Shown here piece by piece: positions 26,087-34,986 of a stretch of 64,000 bases of DNA. The DNA is taken from contig NZ_JACHXW010000002.1 of NCBI RefSeq assembly GCF_014192395.1, positions 186,001-250,000 of the forward strand, read 5' to 3'. Below the pieces are notes generated by a model. That model was not told the origin of the DNA and made no database searches. It saw only the letters and a program-made list of their open reading frames with translations. A program made the translations under genes and the position numbers. Every line of letters begins with the position of its first letter. Positions within the stretch are counted from its first letter, which is position 1. The stretch is from Paenibacillus endophyticus (lineage in GTDB: Bacteria; Bacillota; Bacilli; Paenibacillales; Paenibacillaceae).

Positions 26087-26764
26087 ATGCTATTGAATAC
26101 ACCAGCCCACACAGACAATCGACTTCTAGCCATTTCCGATATTCACGGCTGTCAGGAGGAGCTTCTGCTCTTGCTTAAGGAAGCAGCCTACAACCCTGCG
26201 AAAGACAGGCTGATCTTGCTTGGCGATTATATCAATGCCGATGACCGAGAGACATGGAGCACATTGCTCGTAATCCGGCAGCTTGTTGCGCGCGGGGCTC
26301 ATGCATTGACCGGCAACCAAGAGCTGCGGCTGCTAGCCTCCGATTCGAATGCTCGTCTGCTTGAGCCTAGTATCAAGAATTGGCTGCAAGAGCTTCCTTT
26401 CTATCATCTGGAGGCTCCTTATTTATTTGTCCATGCGGGGATACGCCCCGGCGTTCCTCTTCTTGGACAGAGCAGGCAGGATCTAACCGAAATCCGTGAT
26501 GCGTTTATCCATAATAATCTGGCGGAGGATGACGATTGCAAGCCTTACACCATTATTTTCGGACATACGCCTACGTTCAAGCTGAAAGCCATGCCAGGCC
26601 GCATCTGGCATGGACACAGCAAAATAGGAATCGATACTGGTGCCAAGCACGGCTATCGTCTCACGCTTCTCGATCTTAGCAGCCAAGCGAGCTATTCCTG
26701 TTCTACCGCGCCTGGAGCAAGATGCAGTGATCTGCGCGCGGAACGTCTATCTTTAGACAAATAA
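26087..26764 (+). CDS. calcineurin-like metallophosphoesterase with altered GNHE motif
   Basis: 225 residues. Metal-binding motifs of PPP-type phosphoesterases are present: DIHG (near 18), GDYIN (about 46), HAG (about 116) and GHT (about 155). The third motif, normally GNHE with the catalytic proton-donor His, reads GNQE here. The enzyme may thus be slow or specialised; the metal ligands Asn and Glu remain. It is the last gene of the transporter operon, which suggests it cleaves phosphate from the imported compound or regulates uptake. The C-terminal 30 residues look like a low-complexity tail. Confidence 0.85.
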   Translation: MLLNTPAHTDNRLLAISDIHGCQEELLLLLKEAAYNPAKDRLILLGDYINADDRETWSTLLVIRQLVARGAHALTGNQELRLLASDSNARLLEPSIKNWLQELPFYHLEAPYLFVHAGIRPGVPLLGQSRQDLTEIRDAFIHNNLAEDDDCKPYTIIFGHTPTFKLKAMPGRIWHGHSKIGIDTGAKHGYRLTLLDLSSQASYSCSTAPGARCSDLRAERLSLDK

Positions 26765-26784
26765 AAGCGATATATATTGTGAAC

Positions 26785-26812
26785 AAGGGATCGCACAACG
26801 TCTGCGATCCCT
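26785..26812. terminator. bidirectional terminator between the phosphoesterase and gerC-type genes
   Basis: AAGGGATCGCA (26785-26795) pairs perfectly with TGCGATCCCTT (26802-26812) around a 6-nt loop. T-rich ends on both strands fit convergent transcription. Confidence 0.85.
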
Positions 26813-26814
26813 TG

Positions 26815-27936
26815 TTATTTGAATTTGCCAAAGTCTTTAATGACGATCCTAGCAGAAATGCGGATGTCCGCATCCGGATACTCTTTATTCCAGTCCAACT
26901 TGTTCCATTCCTCGTAACTCAAGCTGTTTCTGACATTCCTCCCGATTCCAAGGCTATCGACATTGTGCTTCTGCATGGTCGCCATGAGCGCTGCTGCTTC
27001 GTTTTCAATATATTCAGCCATTCGTTTTTCTATCTTTTTGCGATCATAATCTTTGCTAAGTTCATGAGAACCCGAATATTCCAGCACGGACCCTTTAACA
27101 ACGATATTGATTTGAATATTGAAGTTCCCCTTCGTACTGCGCTTAACTTTGACATTGCGGTTACTGATGACGGAGCTGAAAAGAAGATATTCTTGCTTCT
27201 TGCTTCCGTCGCCAAGCTTCATGCTGATTTCTCCTTTTTTAAAGTTTTGTTTCATCATGGAAAAAATAAGTGATTGTTTAGATTCGATTTTCGTAATATA
27301 TCGATCCTTTTTGAATAGAGCGATACCGTCGAACGAAATGTTTTTCTTATTTTCTCTAATAATCGGGGCAATCGGTTCAATGCCGTCATCGAAATAATCT
27401 CTAGAGAAATCATAGATCGTTACCAAAGGGAAGCTCATCAAGGCCGATTCCTTCTCCAGCATCCTGTCAATATATTGGCCTGCCCTTGGATGCTGTGGAT
27501 AGTCTCGAACGAGTAAATCATGCGCCCTCCCATTCACGACGACTATTTTCACACGTTGTGAGATCGACGGGTCCCGAACGAGTGTATCGATGTGCTTCCA
27601 AATCCCCGTTTTGGCCAGGCTCACACCGAACAAAGTGCTCCTAAGCTGTCCGCTGACCAATGAGAGCTCGGTTTGGCCCGCAAATAATATTTTTGCTTCC
27701 TTGCTCGAATGAGCGATGGCTGTCAATGTTTCCCTTTGCATGCGCTGCTCCGGATCCGATTTGGGAATATCAACGGTGATCATCAAGCGATTATCCTTTT
27801 CATCGTTCTTGGTTCCATTTAAATCATAGCCCGTCGATTGAATAAACCCTTGTTTTTCCAGTATGCGCTGGTCACCACAGCCTGCAATTATAACGATTAC
27901 AAGCAGCAATGCTGCTGCTTTGGGCATTGTCCTCAA
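26815..27936 (-). CDS. Ger(x)C family spore germination lipoprotein
   Basis: 373 residues. Short signal peptide and lipobox (IAGC, Cys about 20), followed by GDQRILEKQGFIQSTGYDL, the usual start of GerAC-type mature proteins. Three beta-rich domains follow, ending 'WNKEYPDADIRISARIVIKDFG', typical of the family. It is the C subunit of a germinant receptor and sits on the outside of the inner spore membrane. The likely start is a TTG overlapping the gerB-type stop (TTGA) with AAAGGAG upstream; an ATG three codons later is the alternative. Last gene of the operon. Confidence 0.92.
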   Translation of the reverse strand: MRTMPKAAALLLVIVIIAGCGDQRILEKQGFIQSTGYDLNGTKNDEKDNRLMITVDIPKSDPEQRMQRETLTAIAHSSKEAKILFAGQTELSLVSGQLRSTLFGVSLAKTGIWKHIDTLVRDPSISQRVKIVVVNGRAHDLLVRDYPQHPRAGQYIDRMLEKESALMSFPLVTIYDFSRDYFDDGIEPIAPIIRENKKNISFDGIALFKKDRYITKIESKQSLIFSMMKQNFKKGEISMKLGDGSKKQEYLLFSSVISNRNVKVKRSTKGNFNIQINIVVKGSVLEYSGSHELSKDYDRKKIEKRMAEYIENEAAALMATMQKHNVDSLGIGRNVRNSLSYEEWNKLDWNKEYPDADIRISARIVIKDFGKFK

Positions 27937-29009
27937 GATGGTTTCGCTCCTTTATGAATCACAAGGATAAGAATCAGCAGAAGCGGCAAGCCGAAAGCTA
28001 CTCCTAGCTCTGCATAGCCCAAATATTGCAGCCACTGTCCGACTTCCGAGAGCGTGTCCGGAAACCATGCCACGATGTATCCAAATGTTAAAATAATGAA
28101 AGCCAACACCTTCTTGTTGGCTTTGGGAACGATTCTAGCGAATGTTTCTTGGGCTGACCATGAATACAGCACGACGGATACAATCGTAGTAAACAAGAAG
28201 AACCCAAACAATAAGTTTTCAATACGTTCAATAAAAGGCAAGCGAATGTAAGACAATAAATCCAGCAACGGGTACATCATGTTCCTTATCTGCTCAAAGC
28301 TATAAAAACCAAAGCAAATCAAACAAAAAATCAAATAGGTAAGCGTTGTAATCAAATTGCCTTTATATACGGATTTAATAAATTTTTTTGGGTTGTCCGC
28401 ATAGGGAAACAGCATGAAGCAAAGCTCATAGCCAAGAAAAGCAGTAAAAACGATAAAACCGCCAGTCAAGAAATGGGTATCCCCTTTAAATAAAAAAGGA
28501 GTCAGCCTCGCCCATTCAAAATCTTTGATGAAAAAAAGCTGAAGTAAAAGCATCCAGCTTGTTATCCAAAAAAAACTCGTTGCTGCTTTTGAAATCGTGT
28601 AGATGCCCTTAATGATGAGCAGATAAGCAATAATATCAATCAGCAATTTCAGAAGCATTGCATGCGTCGTGTTATAGGACATAATTTGGTATATATACAC
28701 ATAGTTTTTAATCACCATGCAACCCGTCATTGACCATACGCCAATGAGAATCATATAAATAGGAAAAGTAATCACACGAGGAAGAGAACTTTCCATAATC
28801 TGAAAGATAGATTTCCCCTTCCCTAGTCGATAGACGATCGAGATGATGAAGATATTCAAGTTCACAACCAGTGAGATGAGAATAACGCCTAGCCAACCGT
28901 TATAACCGAAATTCTCTGCGAGCAGGTGGGGAAGACTCATGATGACTACCCCGGTTTGATTCATATAGATTAATATCATGATATGAAACGGATGCAATTT
29001 CTCATTCAA
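27933..29009 (-). CDS. GerB-type spore germination permease (GerAB/ArcD/ProY family)
   Basis: 358 residues with ten predicted membrane helices. It opens MNEKLHPFHIMILIYMNQTG, the standard GerAB N-terminus, and belongs to the APC superfamily. This subunit binds the germinant, usually an amino acid. The start is TTG with GGGAAGTG upstream. It begins 17 nt after the gerA-type gene and overlaps the gerC-type gene. Confidence 0.93.
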   Translation of the reverse strand: MNEKLHPFHIMILIYMNQTGVVIMSLPHLLAENFGYNGWLGVILISLVVNLNIFIISIVYRLGKGKSIFQIMESSLPRVITFPIYMILIGVWSMTGCMVIKNYVYIYQIMSYNTTHAMLLKLLIDIIAYLLIIKGIYTISKAATSFFWITSWMLLLQLFFIKDFEWARLTPFLFKGDTHFLTGGFIVFTAFLGYELCFMLFPYADNPKKFIKSVYKGNLITTLTYLIFCLICFGFYSFEQIRNMMYPLLDLLSYIRLPFIERIENLLFGFFLFTTIVSVVLYSWSAQETFARIVPKANKKVLAFIILTFGYIVAWFPDTLSEVGQWLQYLGYAELGVAFGLPLLLILILVIHKGAKPS

Positions 29010-29026
29010 TGATTGGACACTTCCCT

Positions 29027-30484
29027 TTATTGCCTCATTTTATTTTTCACTTTGTTAGACGTTTTTGACTGGCTGGGCCGCTCTTTAAGCATCCAGAATG
29101 GCGCTCTGATAAACGTATCCCTCCAATCTTTTAAATGAATTGGAGCAATTGGCGTTAAATATGAGCTCTTGAGGCTCGTCAAGCCCGACAAATGGATAAC
29201 CATTAGCGCAAGACCCAGCATCAACCCGAAATTCCCTAATAAGCCTGCCAAAATAATCAGGCCAAATCTGGCAAGCCGTATGGATGCGCTCATCATGTAG
29301 CTTGGTATAACGAAGGAGGCAATCGCCGACGATGCTACCGCTATGATTAATATGTTGCTGGTCAAGCCCGCCTGCACGGCTGCTTGACCAATGACGATAC
29401 CGCCAACGATACCGATCGTTTGCCCGATTTTAGTAGGCAGCCTTGCCCCCGCTTCTCTCAGCAGCTCGATTGTAACTTCAAGCAGCAGCGCCTCATATAT
29501 AGGCGGAAAGGGCACTCTGCTTCGAGACTCCGTTAAGGTCAGCAATAAATCCTCCGGAACCATTTCATAATGAAACGTAGTAACGGAGACGTACAAAGCC
29601 GTAAACGTAATCGTAACGATAAATGCAGCAAACCTCAGCAGTCTTGTAGCCGTACCTAATGCCCATCTTTGATAATAGTCGTCCGGCGACGAGAAAAATT
29701 CAAAGAAGGAAGCAGGAGCCGATATGACCGAAGGGCTTCCATCCACTATGGCGACGATCCGGCCCGCAACGAGCTTTGATACAGCGGCATCCGTTCTTTC
29801 CGTTGTCGGAAATTGCGGGAATATAGAATTGGGGTCATCATCGATGCACTGAACCAACATATTCGCGTCATGGATCGCATCTAATTCAATCAGCTCAACC
29901 CGCTTAATAAATTCCTGCACATATTCCATATTGGCGAGCCCGTCTATATATAGGATGTATACATCCGTTTTCGTTATCTCGCCGACCTCGCACTTGATAA
30001 CCTTCAACCTCGAGCTTTTGACGCGACGCCTGATCAATGACAAATTTAAAGTAGCAGTCTCAACAAACGAGTCATGCGGACCTGTTATGACGACTTCTGA
30101 TTCCGATTCTTGAATGGTGCGGGATTCTGGTTTATACACATGGATTGCATAACATTTTTCATGGAAGAAGAGAGCGACAGAGCCATTTAAGATTTTTTTG
30201 ATAAGGGCGTCAGAGTCTGTTATTTCGGTAAATTGGGATCGCTCGAGCAATTGGGGGACATCCTGCTCTTCTGCCGATCCGAATGGAATAGCAATTTCGC
30301 GCGTAAATTCCTCGCTGCCTGTTAAATGGTCAAAAAACACCATTTCCAGTGCAAGATCAGGTAAGCTTCGGTAGATGAGATCCGCGCAATCCTTAAACTC
30401 TTTTAACGTAAGAGCAAGTGATGGAGCTACCTTTTTCTTCGCTGGCCCATCCTCTTTTGGTATGTTTTTCTCCGTATTAGTCAT
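29027..30484 (-). CDS. GerA-type spore germination protein
   Basis: 485 residues. A soluble N-terminal half with two domains (about 30-280; e.g. FKDCADLIYRSLPDLALEMVFFDHL) is followed by five membrane helices and the conserved 'VPFPPIYEALLLEVTIELLREAGARLPTKIGQTIGIVGG' segment. This is the A subunit of the germinant receptor, which oligomerises into a germinant-gated ion channel. The gene order A-B-C on one strand is the standard gerA operon, which is made in the forespore. Confidence 0.95.
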   Translation of the reverse strand: MTNTEKNIPKEDGPAKKKVAPSLALTLKEFKDCADLIYRSLPDLALEMVFFDHLTGSEEFTREIAIPFGSAEEQDVPQLLERSQFTEITDSDALIKKILNGSVALFFHEKCYAIHVYKPESRTIQESESEVVITGPHDSFVETATLNLSLIRRRVKSSRLKVIKCEVGEITKTDVYILYIDGLANMEYVQEFIKRVELIELDAIHDANMLVQCIDDDPNSIFPQFPTTERTDAAVSKLVAGRIVAIVDGSPSVISAPASFFEFFSSPDDYYQRWALGTATRLLRFAAFIVTITFTALYVSVTTFHYEMVPEDLLLTLTESRSRVPFPPIYEALLLEVTIELLREAGARLPTKIGQTIGIVGGIVIGQAAVQAGLTSNILIIAVASSAIASFVIPSYMMSASIRLARFGLIILAGLLGNFGLMLGLALMVIHLSGLTSLKSSYLTPIAPIHLKDWRDTFIRAPFWMLKERPSQSKTSNKVKNKMRQ

Positions 30485-30655
30485 GCTGCGCCTCGCTTAT
30501 TCTTCGACATCTTTACTAAACAATGTGGTCATAATTAACGGTTTTATACTCCATCGTGAAACTTCGGCATGAACAAAGGAAGATTGGCTGCTTGAATAAA
30601 GTGAAGGTTCGGAAGAGGGTCGAGCCATTATCGTGGAAGAGGCGGTTATCGCCCA

Positions 30656-30684
30656 AACCTTGTTCGTTGCTGCTGCATAATATG
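30656..30684 (+). promoter_or_regulatory. sigma-K-like promoter upstream of the collagen-like gene
   Basis: AAACC (30655-30659) lies 16 nt before CATAATATG (30676-30684). This fits the sigma-K pattern AC at -35 and CATANNNTA at -10, except for the last base. It is 32 nt upstream of the ATG and suggests late mother-cell expression. Confidence 0.4.
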
Positions 30685-30715
30685 CTCTAGCCCAACTAAT
30701 TAGGAGTGATAAAGC

Positions 30716-31144
30716 ATGTCATTTTTGCCTCCTCCCGGCCCTCCGGGTCCGCTTGGACCGTTTGGCCAGTTTGGACCTTTCGGTCCGCAAGGTCCGCAAG
30801 GACCACAGGGACCACAAGGACCTGGATCGCAGGGACCTGGATCGCAAGGACCTGGATCGCAAGGACCTCAGGGACCGCAGGGACAACCGGGCATGATGCC
30901 GACTTCCCCGCCCCCTTCATTTACGCCCCAGCAGCCTTCCGCTACGCTGTTCGCTGTTGATCCCGGCGCTATATCCGGATGCTTGTTTCGTAATACCTAT
31001 GTTTGGCTAAGGAATGGCCAAGGCTTTTGGTTTTTCCCTGTATTCATTGGTCGTAACTCTGTGGCAGGCTTTCGCTGGTTCGGAAGATCGTGGATGTATA
31101 TGGGAATAGATTTGAGACAGATAACCACTTTCACTTGCAGGTAA
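30716..31144 (+). CDS. collagen-like Gly-X-Y repeat protein, probable spore-surface protein
   Basis: 142 residues. After MSFLPPP, about 45 residues follow a Gly-X-Y pattern rich in Pro and Gln (units GPQ and GSQGP), typical of a bacterial collagen triple helix. A short Pro/Ser linker leads to a C-terminal globular domain of about 75 residues rich in aromatic residues ([20 protein letters not shown]) which may be the trimerisation or surface domain. No signal peptide, as for BclA-like exosporium proteins assembled from the mother cell. It is divergent from the gerA operon and has a sigma-K-like promoter, so a spore-coat or exosporium role is plausible. AGGAGTG precedes the ATG. Confidence 0.8.
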   Translation: MSFLPPPGPPGPLGPFGQFGPFGPQGPQGPQGPQGPGSQGPGSQGPGSQGPQGPQGQPGMMPTSPPPSFTPQQPSATLFAVDPGAISGCLFRNTYVWLRNGQGFWFFPVFIGRNSVAGFRWFGRSWMYMGIDLRQITTFTCR

Positions 31145-31239
31145 GAATGGCTCAGCTATGAATAGCGGGGCTGGCTCAAAAGGAGTTCGCTCGCTGAAGA
31201 AACAGCTCGCACAATCAAAAATAAGAAGGATATCCCATG

Positions 31240-31277
31240 AAAAAGCGGTGCAGAGGACTAACCCTGCACCGCTTTTT
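31240..31277 (+). terminator. Rho-independent terminator of the collagen-like gene
   Basis: AAAAAGCGGTGCAG pairs with CTGCACCGCTTTTTT around a loop of about 11 nt, ending in six T's. About 95 nt downstream of the stop codon. Confidence 0.9.
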
Positions 31278-31315
31278 TGATTGGTCTCTTGCCCCTTTCT
31301 TCAGCAAATAATGGT

Positions 31316-32120
31316 AAACGGAGCATTTAAATGATTCTGGAGAAGCGTTAGCGGTCGTTTTTGTGAAGGGATTCCAACCTTTCCTCGTTGATTCAAAGGA
31401 ATCCCCGAGTAATGGCGATCGGAAGAATATTTAAATGTACAGTTTTCTGTTTAGCCTTAATAACTGTCCAGTTTGCCGTTTAGCCTTAATAACTGCGCAG
31501 TTTGCCGTTTAGCCTTAATAACAACAGGCATATTCCATCGTTAAAACGGAGCATTTAAATGATTCTGGAGAAGCGTTAGCGGTCGCTTTTGTGAAGGGAT
31601 TCCGACCTTTCCTCGTTGATTCAAAGGAAACCCCGAGCAATGGCGATCGTAAAAATATTTAAATGTGCAGTTTGCTGTTTAGCCTTAATAACTGTTCAGT
31701 TTGCCGTTTAGCCTAAATAACAACAGGCATATTCCATCGTTAAAACGGAGCATTTAAATGATTCTGGAGAAGCGTCAGCGGTCGTTTTTGTGAGGGGATT
31801 CCGACCTTTCCTCGTTGATTCAAAGGAATCCCTGAGCAATGGCGATCGGAAGAATATTTAAATGTGCAGTTTGCCGTTTAGCCTTAATAACTGTTCAGTT
31901 TGCCGTTTAGCCTAAATAACAACAGGCATATTCCATCGTTAAAACGGAGCATTTAAATGATTCTGGAGAAGCGTCAGCGGTCGTTTTTGTGAGGGGATTC
32001 CGACCTTTCCTCGTTGATTCAAAGGAATCCCTGAGCAATGGCGATCGGAAGAATATTTAAATGTGCAGTTTGCCGTTTAGCCTTAATAACTGTCCAGTTT
32101 GCCGTTTAGCCTTAATAACA
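31316..32120. repeat. array of four ~199-228 bp direct repeats with nested 29-bp tandem repeats
   Basis: Four copies of one unit start at about 31316, 31544, 31743 and 31942 (periods 228, 199 and 199 bp). Each has a ~120-bp block flanked by imperfect inverted ATTTAAAT-containing ends, with an inner inverted repeat GGGATTCC...GGAATCCC. Then come tandem 29-bp repeats (core TTTGCCGTTTAGCCTTAATAA): three in the first unit and two in each other. A linker with CAGGCATATTCCATCG joins the units, and the last copy runs into the terminator at 32120. Units 3 and 4 are nearly identical, so the array grew recently. No long reading frame uses it. Confidence 0.9.
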
Positions 32121-32169
32121 AAGGGGTTATTCCATCATCAAATTGCTGACTTATGGGATAGCCCCTTTT
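32120..32169 (-). terminator. terminator of the second bceAB module
   Basis: On the minus strand AAAGGGGCTATCCCAT pairs with ATGGAATAACCCCTTT (two G-U pairs) around an 18-nt loop, followed by T-rich sequence, 15 nt after the permease stop. Confidence 0.8.
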
Positions 32170-32183
32170 ACAAATAAAAATCG

Positions 32184-34124
32184 TTATGCACTTGCACCGC
32201 GAAGCATGCTCTTCATATAGCTGCTGCATGCAACGAGGAAATAGATGGTCTGCATCGCAATATAAATGCCAATTACGATAAAGGAATATATCCAATTGGA
32301 GGATTGCATCATATTATCGAGCGCCTTCATCGCGAACAACGCGTGGGCTATGCCTACCACTACGGGAACAAAAAACACGATACCAACCTGCGTGACGACG
32401 ATTCTTCGAATCTCGCCCCTCGTCATTCCAATTCGAGTCAACGCCCTAAACTGGGCTTGATCATCCTGCAGCTCTGTAAACAGCTTGAAATAAATCATGC
32501 TGCCGGAAGCGATAAAGAACAGCAAGCTAATGAACATACCGATGAACAGCGTCAAAGATACCATCTCATTGATGTCCTTCAATCGATCACTGCGCCTAAA
32601 ATCCGTCTGACCTTGAAGCTCTTCGGGAACCAGCTTGCTTAGCTTTGCTGCCGTTTCGGACGAGTCCTCCCAATTGCGCAGCTCGTAGCCGTACATCGTA
32701 AACAATTGGTCTTCCGGCACGCTTGCGCGCAGCTCCATGTAAGAAAAATCATCCATCACGAGCGTATAAGAATTGCTGTCAAGCCAGTTCATGACATTCG
32801 CTTCCAACAAGCCGCCAACCTGAATCTCCGTTTGTTTGCCGTTAACAGTTCCGCTCACTACACCTGACTTTTTCTCTTTTCCGATAAACTGCGTAACGAG
32901 CGTCACCTTCCCATTCTCGGGATGAAGACTTGGCTGGTCGTTGAATGCAGCAAGACGATTGTAGTCCGTGGCGGAAATAATTAATGCATCAGATTTTGAC
33001 TGCCAAGACTCTTCTTTCCCCCACTGTATCGCATAATTATGAATAAGTACGCCTGCTGTTATCGATTCATGCGCAATCGTAAAACCGTCCTCGGCCACAA
33101 TGCGCTTCAGCTCAGCCGGGTCAATCACATCATGAGTACCCAGCCCCTTTTCACTGTATGCAAGGGTATATGGAGATCCGTAAAGCAAGTTCTGTTTCGA
33201 ACCAACCTGCAAAATATAAACCGTTCCCAGCGCCGTCATAATGACCGCACTCAGAATCGAAACAATAAACAAAATACGCGCATTGTCTCTGATTTTATAG
33301 CCTAGCTGCGCGAAAACGATCATATTGGTGCGCTTATAGTATAGAGCGGAGCGCTTCTGGATGAACCGCAGCAATAAAATGCTGAGCTGGGTAAACAGGA
33401 AATACGTTCCGATGATGACTGTAATCAATATAGGCAATGTCAATACGAGAAACGTCTCGCTATTCATGATGAATGCCATTCCGTAAGCCGCTAGAAGACA
33501 AAAAACGGCGACGGCAACCAACCAGCGCGAAAACACGAGCTGGCCTTTCGGCTTTCGCGCGGCTTTCAGCAGATCTACGATTTCTGTGCGGCCGATACGC
33601 AATGCCGTCCCTACGGAGATAACCATAAATAGGACGAAAAACCCGCCTGCCGTCAGTCCGATGGCTTTTAATGGCGCTGCGAACGGTATGGATTCTTCTA
33701 CATTCAGGAGTACCGTCAAGGCCATAAAAAACAGCTTGCTGAACAGCATGCCAAGCCCAATTCCAACGACGATCGCCATGATTGCAATCGCAGCATTCTC
33801 ATAAATAACAAGCTTGCGCAATTGAGTCTTTGTCATGCCGAATAAGGAAAATAAGCCGAACTCCTGCTGCCTCGTTTTCAGAAAAGCCGAATTCGAATAC
33901 AGCACGAATAGGAATGAAAAGATAACGATAATGTATTCACAGAATACCATCCCCATACGAATCTTCGAGGCCGCCATAATATGGCCGCTTTCAACGCCGG
34001 GATGATAGAGAAACGCCGCATAAATATAGAAAATCATAACGGAGAACACGCTGCTCAGAAAAAATGCGCTGTATGACCGCCAGTTCCCCCGGATATTGCT
34101 AAGCGCGAGCGAACGGAACGTCAT
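32184..34124 (-). CDS. BceB-type ABC permease, module 2
   Basis: About 646 residues, FtsX-like permease with ten membrane segments and an extracellular domain of about 200 residues between segments 7 and 8. It shares with module 1 the N-terminal layout (MTFRSLALSNIRGNWRSYSA) and the 'LFGMTKTQLRKLVIYENAAI' cytoplasmic loop. The extracellular domains differ greatly, so the two modules probably respond to different antimicrobial peptides. The ATG at 34124 has GGGGGG 8 nt upstream and lies inside the 3' end of the ATPase gene (26-nt overlap). Confidence 0.9.
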   Translation of the reverse strand: MTFRSLALSNIRGNWRSYSAFFLSSVFSVMIFYIYAAFLYHPGVESGHIMAASKIRMGMVFCEYIIVIFSFLFVLYSNSAFLKTRQQEFGLFSLFGMTKTQLRKLVIYENAAIAIMAIVVGIGLGMLFSKLFFMALTVLLNVEESIPFAAPLKAIGLTAGGFFVLFMVISVGTALRIGRTEIVDLLKAARKPKGQLVFSRWLVAVAVFCLLAAYGMAFIMNSETFLVLTLPILITVIIGTYFLFTQLSILLLRFIQKRSALYYKRTNMIVFAQLGYKIRDNARILFIVSILSAVIMTALGTVYILQVGSKQNLLYGSPYTLAYSEKGLGTHDVIDPAELKRIVAEDGFTIAHESITAGVLIHNYAIQWGKEESWQSKSDALIISATDYNRLAAFNDQPSLHPENGKVTLVTQFIGKEKKSGVVSGTVNGKQTEIQVGGLLEANVMNWLDSNSYTLVMDDFSYMELRASVPEDQLFTMYGYELRNWEDSSETAAKLSKLVPEELQGQTDFRRSDRLKDINEMVSLTLFIGMFISLLFFIASGSMIYFKLFTELQDDQAQFRALTRIGMTRGEIRRIVVTQVGIVFFVPVVVGIAHALFAMKALDNMMQSSNWIYSFIVIGIYIAMQTIYFLVACSSYMKSMLRGASA

Positions 34125-34875
34125 CGAAATTACCCCCCAGCACGCTGAGCGCATCTAAAATTTGTTGAAAAAAGGCCTGTCGGTTCGAGCCGCGGCGAAT
34201 TTCCGAGAAAAATTTGCCATCCTTAATAAACACGATCCGCTGGCAATAGCTCGCAGAGAATGGGTCATGCGTAACCATAAGCACCGTAGCCTTAAAACGC
34301 TCATTCAAGTCCTTAAGCGAATCCATGACATCCTTGGCGGACTTGGAATCCAAATTTCCCGTAAGCTCATCCGCAAGCACAAGCGAAGGCTGATGGATGA
34401 TAGCGCGCGCAATCGCTGCTCGCTGCTTCTGGCCCCCCGACACTTCATAGGTTCGTTTGTCCAAAATCGGTTTTATTTGCAGCAGCTCGGCGAGTGAATT
34501 CAGTTTGAGTTCAATTTGCTTTGGCGCTATCCCATCAAGTACGAGCGGCAATATAATATTTTCTTTGATCGATAGCGTATCCAAGAGATTGAAGTCCTGA
34601 AATACGAAGCCCAGCTCGCGACGGCGGAACAAGGCAAGCTTCTGGTCACTCAATTTGCTTGGATTAATACCGTTAATCTCAAGCGCGCCTGAGGTTGGAC
34701 GGTCGATCGTAGACAGCAAGTTAAGCAGCGTCGTCTTCCCGCTCCCTGACGGACCCATTACCCCTACGAATTCCCCTGCTTCCACCTGCATCTCAATATC
34801 CTCAAGAGCTTTATACGCTACATTGCCTTTGCTGCTGTATATTTTGCCTAACCCTTGTGCTTTAAGTACACTCAT
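34099..34875 (-). CDS. BceA-type ABC transporter ATPase, module 2
   Basis: 258 residues with Walker A GPSGSGKTT, Q-loop FVFQDFNLLD, signature VSGGQ, Walker B LVLADELTGNLD and H-loop VTHD. In Walker B the usual 'DEPTG' reads 'DELTG': Pro is replaced by Leu while the catalytic Glu remains. The ATG at 34875 follows GGGGAGG by 9-10 nt. A 145-nt gap with a BceR-type operator separates it from the upstream kinase, so bceAB has its own inducible promoter. Confidence 0.92.
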   Translation of the reverse strand: MSVLKAQGLGKIYSSKGNVAYKALEDIEMQVEAGEFVGVMGPSGSGKTTLLNLLSTIDRPTSGALEINGINPSKLSDQKLALFRRRELGFVFQDFNLLDTLSIKENIILPLVLDGIAPKQIELKLNSLAELLQIKPILDKRTYEVSGGQKQRAAIARAIIHQPSLVLADELTGNLDSKSAKDVMDSLKDLNERFKATVLMVTHDPFSASYCQRIVFIKDGKFFSEIRRGSNRQAFFQQILDALSVLGGNFDDVPFARA

Positions 34876-34986
34876 TGCATTCTTCCTCCCCGAATCTATC
34901 CAAGTCATTTCCTTCAATACCCTTAGTATAGACGCGAGGGATGCTTTGAACCCATCGATTTCCCTTTCAATTATGCGCTGGATACC

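Noticed and set aside
30696-30960. Long frames opposite or shifted within the collagen-like gene
   Set aside because: They arise from the low-complexity Gly-X-Y codons; only the frame from 30716 has a start, a ribosome-binding site and a terminator.
31316-32120. Repeat array considered as a CRISPR array
   Set aside because: The repeats are 199-228 bp units or 29-bp back-to-back tandem copies with no unique spacers between them, and no cas genes are nearby.
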